Positions 59,751 to 64,000 of a stretch of 64,000 bases of DNA are shown here, one piece after another. Within the stretch, counting starts at the first letter, position 1, and every line of letters begins with the position of its first letter. A program made the translations under genes and the position numbers. Source of the stretch: DAISKN01 sp964553925. Lineage in GTDB: Bacteria; Acidobacteriota; Vicinamibacteria; Marinacidobacterales; SMYC01. The DNA lies in NCBI GenBank assembly GCA_964553925.1, contig CAZKNR010000560.1, positions 56,301-120,300 of the forward strand, given 5' to 3'. Under the pieces are notes generated by a model. The model saw only the letters and a program-made list of their open reading frames with translations, did no database searches and was not told where the DNA came from.

Positions 59751-61330
59751 GGTCCCAAGGCGCCGCCGCGATCGCCGCCCTTCTGGCGGGAGCCGCCTGC
59801 GGCCCCGGAAGGTCGCTCGACACGGAAGGAAGCTCGTCGGTTCTGACCGTCGGCGTCCCCGACGACGTCGCGACCCTCGACTCCGTTTTCGCGTCCGGCG
59901 ATCGCTCGCTCGAAGTGATCATGAACTGCTACGAGCCGCTCCTGATCCACGCGTGGAGAGATGAGGGTTCGATACGTCGCTTCGTTCCCGAGGAGCTCGT
60001 GGGGGCGGCGCTCGAGGGAATCGAAGTCGCCGACGACGGCCTCACCTGGACCCTACGGGTGCGTCGAGGGGTGCGCTTTCCCGGTGGAGGAGAGGTCACG
60101 GCCGAGACCATCAGAAAACTATTCGAACGCAACTTTTCCGTTCCCGGCTCCGGAGGCAGGTTCGTTCTCCAGGCGATCGGAAGGGTCGCGGGTCTCGAGT
60201 CGATCGAGGTCACGGGCGACTACGAGCTGAAGGTGCGCACCGAGGAGCGCAATCCTCTCTTCGCCCGCATCCTGGTTCTTTCCAACGCGACCCCGTTCGA
60301 CCCCGAGCTTCTCGCGGATCATCAGGAGGGCTCTCTCTGGGCCGAGACCTGGATGGCCTCCAACACCGCAGGCGCCGGACCCTATCGGCTGGACCGCTGG
60401 ATGCCGGGAGTCGAAGTAAGGCTCGTTCGAAACGAGTCCTATTGGCGGGGACCGGCCCCGCTCGAGCGGGTGGTCATGAAGATCGTGCCGGCGGCCGCCG
60501 ATCGCATGATGCTCCTCTCCTCGGGCGCTCTCGACGTGGTGGAGCGACTCTCCGCCGAGGAGATCGAGGCGCTCTCGAAGGTGGAGGGCCTTCGGGTCCT
60601 GTCCATCCCGAGCACCAGCACCGTTCAGCTCGGAATGAACAATCGGATGCCGCCGTTCGACGATCCCCGGGTGAGGCGGGCGATCGCGCATGCCCTCCCC
60701 TACGACGATCTGCTGCGGCACGTGTTCTTCGGCCGCGCCCTCCGGGCCGTCGGACCCGTGCCCCGGGGCTTTCCCGGGCGCGCTTCCGGCGATCCTCCCT
60801 ACGAGCACGATCCCGAAATGTCGCGGGCGCTTCTCGCCGAGGCGGGCTTCGAAGGCGGCCTCGACGTGGAGCTTGCCATGGACAGCGGCAGCCCCGACGA
60901 CGAGACGCTCGCGGTCTTCGTGCGCGCCGCCCTCGCCCGCGTGGGGATCCGGGCGCGCATCCGGAAGCTCACTCCGGCGGTCTTCGCCGAAGAGCGGGCA
61001 CGAAGGCGCCTTCCTCTGTTTCTCGACGAGGCGTTCTGGTGGGTTCACGACCCGGCCTACACACTTCTTCTCGGCTACACCACCGAAGGCTTCCTCAACC
61101 ACGTGGGCTACTCGAGCCCGGACGTCGACCGAATCGTCGCGACCGCCAGGTCCGTCGTGGGCGCGGAGCGCGAGCGTCTCCTCGAGGAAGCCGAGCGCCG
61201 CATCATCAGAGACGTGCCCTCGGCCTGGATCGTGCAGCCCAACTTCAACCTGGCGATGCGCGACCGGGTGGACGGCTACGTCCACTTCAACGATCACATG
61301 GTGCGGTTCTTCTTTCTAAGCAAGCATTGA
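59747..61330 (+). CDS. Peptide-binding lipoprotein of the ABC transporter (DppA-like)
   Basis: 527 residues. The ATG at 59747 overlaps the upstream stop (ATGA). Lipoprotein signal ending at LAGAACGPG. SBP_bac_5 pattern: LTVGVPDDVATLDSVFAS, GLTWTLRVRRGVRFPGGGEV, AGAGPYRLDRW, RVRRAIAHALPYDDLLRHVF. It delivers peptides or related cations (e.g. nickel chelates) to the two permeases. The two ATPase subunits normally present (DppD/F) are absent from this operon; GNAT debris follows. Confidence 0.88.
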   Translation: MRSQGAAAIAALLAGAACGPGRSLDTEGSSSVLTVGVPDDVATLDSVFASGDRSLEVIMNCYEPLLIHAWRDEGSIRRFVPEELVGAALEGIEVADDGLTWTLRVRRGVRFPGGGEVTAETIRKLFERNFSVPGSGGRFVLQAIGRVAGLESIEVTGDYELKVRTEERNPLFARILVLSNATPFDPELLADHQEGSLWAETWMASNTAGAGPYRLDRWMPGVEVRLVRNESYWRGPAPLERVVMKIVPAAADRMMLLSSGALDVVERLSAEEIEALSKVEGLRVLSIPSTSTVQLGMNNRMPPFDDPRVRRAIAHALPYDDLLRHVFFGRALRAVGPVPRGFPGRASGDPPYEHDPEMSRALLAEAGFEGGLDVELAMDSGSPDDETLAVFVRAALARVGIRARIRKLTPAVFAEERARRRLPLFLDEAFWWVHDPAYTLLLGYTTEGFLNHVGYSSPDVDRIVATARSVVGAERERLLEEAERRIIRDVPSAWIVQPNFNLAMRDRVDGYVHFNDHMVRFFFLSKH

Positions 61331-61339
61331 TCCTCTTGA

Positions 61340-61600
61340 CTGAGCACGGCGACGAAAGCGGTCACGATAAACCCATCAGATTGCGGCAACGAATGAGGCC
61401 CACCCGTCCCTTTGAAGTCTTCCTCGAGGCTCAGCTCGACGCCCGCGCTTAAGCTTAAGAGCGCTGTTCCGACACCTCCATAGCGTGCCGTTTTGCGCCA
61501 AGGTCGGTGCGGTTCCGAGGAGCAACTTCGATATAGTCGATGTACACCAGGGGCTTTCCTTTTTGGCCGGGTCGCGAGCCTGTTTGTTGAAACCAAATGC
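61340..61600 (-). pseudogene. Decayed GNAT N-acetyltransferase
   Basis: Two minus-strand frames together resemble one GNAT protein. The first reads GKPLVYIDYIEVAPRNR; after a frameshift the second reads RYGGVGTALLSLSAGVEL (acetyl-CoA-binding R-x-x-G-x-G/A pattern), then FKGTGGPHSLPQSDGF, like the end of the same family. No intact frame covers both. It fills most of the 308-bp stretch between the peptide-binding lipoprotein and the hicA gene. Probably an inactivated acetyltransferase, perhaps an old toxin-like module. Confidence 0.55.
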
Positions 61601-61638
61601 GCTGGAGTTTTTCGGCTTCGGAACTCGGCGGGAATTGG

Positions 61639-61887
61639 TCAGTCTCCGAAGAAGAACGGGCGAAGCTCTTCTTCGGGCACGTAGCGGAGAGCCTGACGGT
61701 AGATCGCGCGCAGTGTCCCGGCAGCTATCTCTTTGTGAAGAGAAACCGTGAGGATTTCGACACTCCCGCCAGGCTTCACACGTTTCAACTTTGCCTGACT
61801 GCCACGGGTTTTAACCGTCTCGAATCCAAACGCACCCAACGCTTTCAGAACATCCCGCGCGGCCAGCCTCCTAAGCCGCGGGGGCAT
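61639..61887 (-). CDS. hicA: HicA-family toxin with altered active site
   Basis: 82 residues. The fold is HicA/YcfA-like: RLAARDVLKALGAFGFE, TRGSQAKLKRV, EILTVSLHKEIAAGTLRAI, RYVPEEELRPFF. HicA enzymes cut mRNA using a His in the GSH motif; here the codon is CAG (Gln), one base from CAC/CAT, so the toxin is probably weak or inactive. It overlaps the hicB stop by 17 bp and follows it, the reverse of the common hicAB order. Confidence 0.78.
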   Translation of the reverse strand: MPPRLRRLAARDVLKALGAFGFETVKTRGSQAKLKRVKPGGSVEILTVSLHKEIAAGTLRAIYRQALRYVPEEELRPFFFGD

Positions 61888-62419
61888 TTTCGAGGCTGAG
61901 CTCGCAGGTGACCACCAGACGAGGGTTCGCCGAAAGCCCGAGGCTTCGCAGGTCTTCTCCCTCCAGATGTAGCCCGATGGCTTCTTTGAGATTGAAGAGC
62001 ACCTCGTCCATCGTCTTTCCCTGAGTGACTACCGCAATCTCCAGGCACTCGGCGACATAAGTGCCCTTGTCCTGATGGACCACGGCGTGAATCCGCTCGC
62101 GCGGGAGCTCGTCACCGGTCTCATAGCTTGGCGTCGGCTCGGCCGCTCTCGAGCCGGAGTGAACCACGGGACGTTCCCGCCGGGCTCGATATGCCGGCAC
62201 GATGGAGTAGGTTCCCCTTCCCACCCGTCGAAAGTAGTTCCACTTGTGAGGATGATTCTTTGGTGCGTTCAGGCAGCATCGGCTAACGACGTGGGTCCGA
62301 ACCGTACTCTCATTGAGATGGGGCAAGGCGCTGACGATTTCGCGGACGGTGAAAACCCACTCCCCTCGCTCGATGCAGATCCTTTGTGCGGCGCGCAAGA
62401 CTTCTTCGTGAACCGGCAT
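61871..62419 (-). CDS. hicB: HicB-type antitoxin with extra N-terminal winged-helix-like domain
   Basis: 182 residues. The C-terminal part (RIHAVVHQDKGTYVAECLE, ALVVTQGKTM-like segment VVTQGKTMDEVLFNLKEAIG) is the HicB partial-RNase-H fold that binds HicA. The first about 80 residues (VLRAAQRICIERGEWVFTVR, LNESTVRTHVVSRCCLNA, FRRVGRGTYSIV) look like a winged-helix domain, and from memory a similar domain (DUF7669) occurs in other proteins. Normal HicB has a C-terminal DNA-binding end instead. So the DNA-binding part appears moved to the front. A sigma-70 promoter lies directly upstream (62471-62443). Confidence 0.75.
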   Translation of the reverse strand: MPVHEEVLRAAQRICIERGEWVFTVREIVSALPHLNESTVRTHVVSRCCLNAPKNHPHKWNYFRRVGRGTYSIVPAYRARRERPVVHSGSRAAEPTPSYETGDELPRERIHAVVHQDKGTYVAECLEIAVVTQGKTMDEVLFNLKEAIGLHLEGEDLRSLGLSANPRLVVTCELSLENAPAA

Positions 62420-62442
62420 TTAACGCGTCCCTCGACGCACTA

Positions 62443-62471
62443 AATGTACACTTGTAATAAGTTAATGTCAA
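62443..62471 (-). promoter_or_regulatory. Sigma-70-type promoter of the hicBA pair
   Basis: Read on the minus strand: TTGACA (62471-62466), 17-bp spacer, TACATT (62448-62443), about 24 bp before the hicB ATG. The only strongly AT-rich stretch in this region. Confidence 0.75.
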
Positions 62472-62540
62472 GTTGATTTTGCGGGAACCAGACGCTGTGG
62501 TTCTTTCGGTTAAGGACGTGTGGCGTATGGAAGTGCGCGC

Positions 62541-63932
62541 TCAACGAGTGCGGCGGGCTGCCGTGACGGCCGCCACCGCCCCGGCGAGGGCCCACAGCAG
62601 GTACGGCGGCAGGCTCAGCAATCGATACGACACCGGGTCGCCGCGCGTCGTCTTTACGGAGACATCCATGACGCTGGGCGGGTTCGCGTCGCACCGCACC
62701 GCCAGGTCCAGGTGCTTGTCGAACATGAACTGGTGCAGGCTCTTCATGGAGCCGGCGGCTCCCGACTTCAGCTCGATCGGCACGATGCGGCCCTCGACCA
62801 CCACCAAGTAGTCGACCTCTCCGGGGCGGCCGCCCTCTCGCTGCCAGTAGAACAGCTCCGGACCGTCGCCGGTGAGCGCGTCGATCAGGCGCAGCTGCTG
62901 TCCCGCCAGTTGGTCAGCCAACTGGCCGCGCACGGCGGGTGCGAGGTCGGTCCAGGAGGGGAACGCAGTTGCCGCCGGCGTTCCGAGGAGCGCGTGGGCA
63001 AGCCCGACGTCGACGAGAATGGCCTTGCGGAAAGTGTCCTTCGACTCGGCCCCAAGGGGCAGCCCGTTGGCCGCACTGTGTCGAACCAGGTGGCACACGC
63101 CAGCACTCGTGAGCAGGTCAAGGGCGCGCCGGGCCTGGTGCTGCTTCACCCCGTCGCCGAAATGCGAGTACACGAGCTTGCGGCCGAGCGAGCCGGCCAC
63201 CGCGCGCAGGGTGGCGTCCAGCACGCCCGCGTGCATCCGGCCCGAGTACTTCGTGAAGTCCGCACGAAACGCGGCCACCAGGTCGCGCTGGAGCTCGCGG
63301 CAGGCACGCGCGTCACGACCGCCCGCGTCGGCTGCCACTACCGCGGGCATGCCGCCCACCATCGAATAACGGTGAAGCCACTCCGTCGCCCGCTCGTGCG
63401 CGGCCTCCGGCAGGGGGGTTGCTCCTGGTTTCCACTCCTTGAGCGCCCGTAGCAGTCGCTGTTGCCCGTGGGCCTCGAGGAACTCGGGAAACCCCATCGG
63501 CTCGACGTGCTGGAACGAGACGCGCCCCACCGGCATGCTGATATGGCCATCACCGAGGGTCAGTTCGAGTAGCGACCCGGCGGCCACCACCGGGAGAGAG
63601 GGAACCTCCTCGTAGAACCAACGGAGCTTGGCGAACACCGGGGCGGCCGCCTGGATCTCGTCGAGGAACAGCAAACTCCGCTCCGGCGAAATGTCCCGGT
63701 CGAGTGCCAGGGAGAGTTCCCCCAGGATCGCGGCCGCATCGTTCGTGCGGAAGTACCGAGCGAAGGATGGGTCGCGCTCGAAGTTGATCTCGGCCAACTC
63801 ACGGCCCGACCTGGCGGCGAGGTCGCGGACGAGCCAGGTCTTGCCCACCTGTCGGGCTCCCCGAAGGACGAGGGGTTTGCGATCCCGGGCTCGAAGCCAG
63901 TCGTCGAGTGCCCCAGCAACCGTCCGTTTCAT
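62541..63932 (-). CDS. AAA ATPase with DUF4143 domain
   Basis: 463 residues. Walker A PLVLRGARQVGKTWLV (about residue 25), Walker B SLLFLDEIQAA (about 95), and sensor-like VVAAGSLLEL mark an ATPase of the AAA/DUF4143 group. The C-terminal part includes PIELKSG with a PD-(D/E)xK nuclease-like Glu-x-Lys (GEVDYLVVVEGRIVPIELKS). The last 25 residues are hydrophobic (LWALAGAVAAVTAA), an unusual tail. Members are common in genomic islands and often solitary; role unknown. A perfect palindrome lies just upstream. Confidence 0.82.
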   Translation of the reverse strand: MKRTVAGALDDWLRARDRKPLVLRGARQVGKTWLVRDLAARSGRELAEINFERDPSFARYFRTNDAAAILGELSLALDRDISPERSLLFLDEIQAAAPVFAKLRWFYEEVPSLPVVAAGSLLELTLGDGHISMPVGRVSFQHVEPMGFPEFLEAHGQQRLLRALKEWKPGATPLPEAAHERATEWLHRYSMVGGMPAVVAADAGGRDARACRELQRDLVAAFRADFTKYSGRMHAGVLDATLRAVAGSLGRKLVYSHFGDGVKQHQARRALDLLTSAGVCHLVRHSAANGLPLGAESKDTFRKAILVDVGLAHALLGTPAATAFPSWTDLAPAVRGQLADQLAGQQLRLIDALTGDGPELFYWQREGGRPGEVDYLVVVEGRIVPIELKSGAAGSMKSLHQFMFDKHLDLAVRCDANPPSVMDVSVKTTRGDPVSYRLLSLPPYLLWALAGAVAAVTAARRTR

Positions 63933-63947
63933 GAGTCAAGTCTACAC

Positions 63948-63961
63948 AACAACGCGTTGTT
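63948..63961. promoter_or_regulatory. 14-bp perfect palindrome upstream of the DUF4143 ATPase gene
   Basis: AACAACGCGTTGTT is fully self-complementary and stands 16 bp before the start codon at 63932. Position and symmetry suggest an operator, but the regulator is unknown. Beyond it (63962-64000) nothing else is seen. Confidence 0.45.
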
Positions 63962-64000
63962 CTGGAGGGCAAATGCGGCCTGCTAACTGTCTGCCGAAGG

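Noticed and set aside
1..64000. tRNA, rRNA, insertion sequences, prophage genes or replication origin
   Set aside because: I looked for T-loop-like GTTCGA motifs in context, transposase or integrase motifs, and DnaA-box clusters, and found none that could be supported.

Overview
The window is high-GC chromosomal DNA, tightly packed on both strands. It carries an Oar-type TonB-dependent receptor with a carboxypeptidase-regulatory N-domain, several secreted peptidases and PD40/CehA metallohydrolases, serine/threonine kinase-TPR signalling and scattered toxin-antitoxin genes. That mix suggests an uncultured Acidobacteriota or a close relative. This is inference from gene content only; there is no rRNA, tRNA, ribosomal protein or other marker here.

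Region by region. 1-9 kb (minus strand): secreted digestion genes, namely a partial PD40 protein, a PD40-CehA metallohydrolase, an M42 aminopeptidase, a large TonB-dependent receptor and an M28 peptidase. 9-10.6 kb: a divergent regulator built as a tandem HTH-cupin-HTH-cupin protein, with palindromes around its promoter. 10.7-17.4 kb (minus): an overlapping operon encoding a SpoIIE-type phosphatase, S9 peptidase, gluconate-dehydrogenase-like small subunit, GMC flavoprotein and amidohydrolase, with a C25-peptidase remnant at its end. 17.5-23.8 kb: a PATAN/J-like/TPR protein, a spermidine-dehydrogenase-like enzyme, a BON protein, a DHH-like phosphoesterase and a fibronectin-III lipoprotein. 23.8-28.7 kb (minus): a GldA/GldF-GldG/DUF4340 transporter operon with permease and GldG fused. 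28.8-32.9 kb: two overlapping ABC transporter genes, the first with an N-terminal C39 peptidase.

32.9-36.5 kb is the most unusual part. It holds an orphan VapB-like antitoxin, a lone ExbD, and a nucleotidyltransferase module bracketed by near-identical repeats of about 77 bp and broken by a 23-bp tandem duplication. It also holds an M55 aminopeptidase lipoprotein, an orphan 95-residue protein, and a complete miniature transcription unit (promoter, ribosome-binding site, 15-codon ORF, strong terminator).

36.5-47.5 kb: a very large kinase-TPR receptor, a PHP lipoprotein, a double PARP-type zinc-finger protein, a CCA-adding-type enzyme, a MazEF pair with an operator palindrome, a TPR protein, an esterase and a TylF-type methyltransferase. 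47.5-61.3 kb: amino-acid-related metabolism and transport. This comprises a GrdB-like protein with Cys in place of Sec, an APC permease, a DAO oxidoreductase, a DUF885 protein with a substituted catalytic Glu, a solute-binding protein, hydantoinase A/B, and a peptide ABC transporter made of two permeases and a binding protein without ATPases. 61.3-64 kb: accessory genes, namely a GNAT pseudogene, a reversed hicBA pair whose toxin has Gln at the catalytic His position, and a DUF4143 ATPase.

Functionally, much of the window serves degradation and uptake of peptides and amino compounds in the envelope. Toxin-antitoxin-like and peptide elements lie between these blocks, several of them broken or orphaned.
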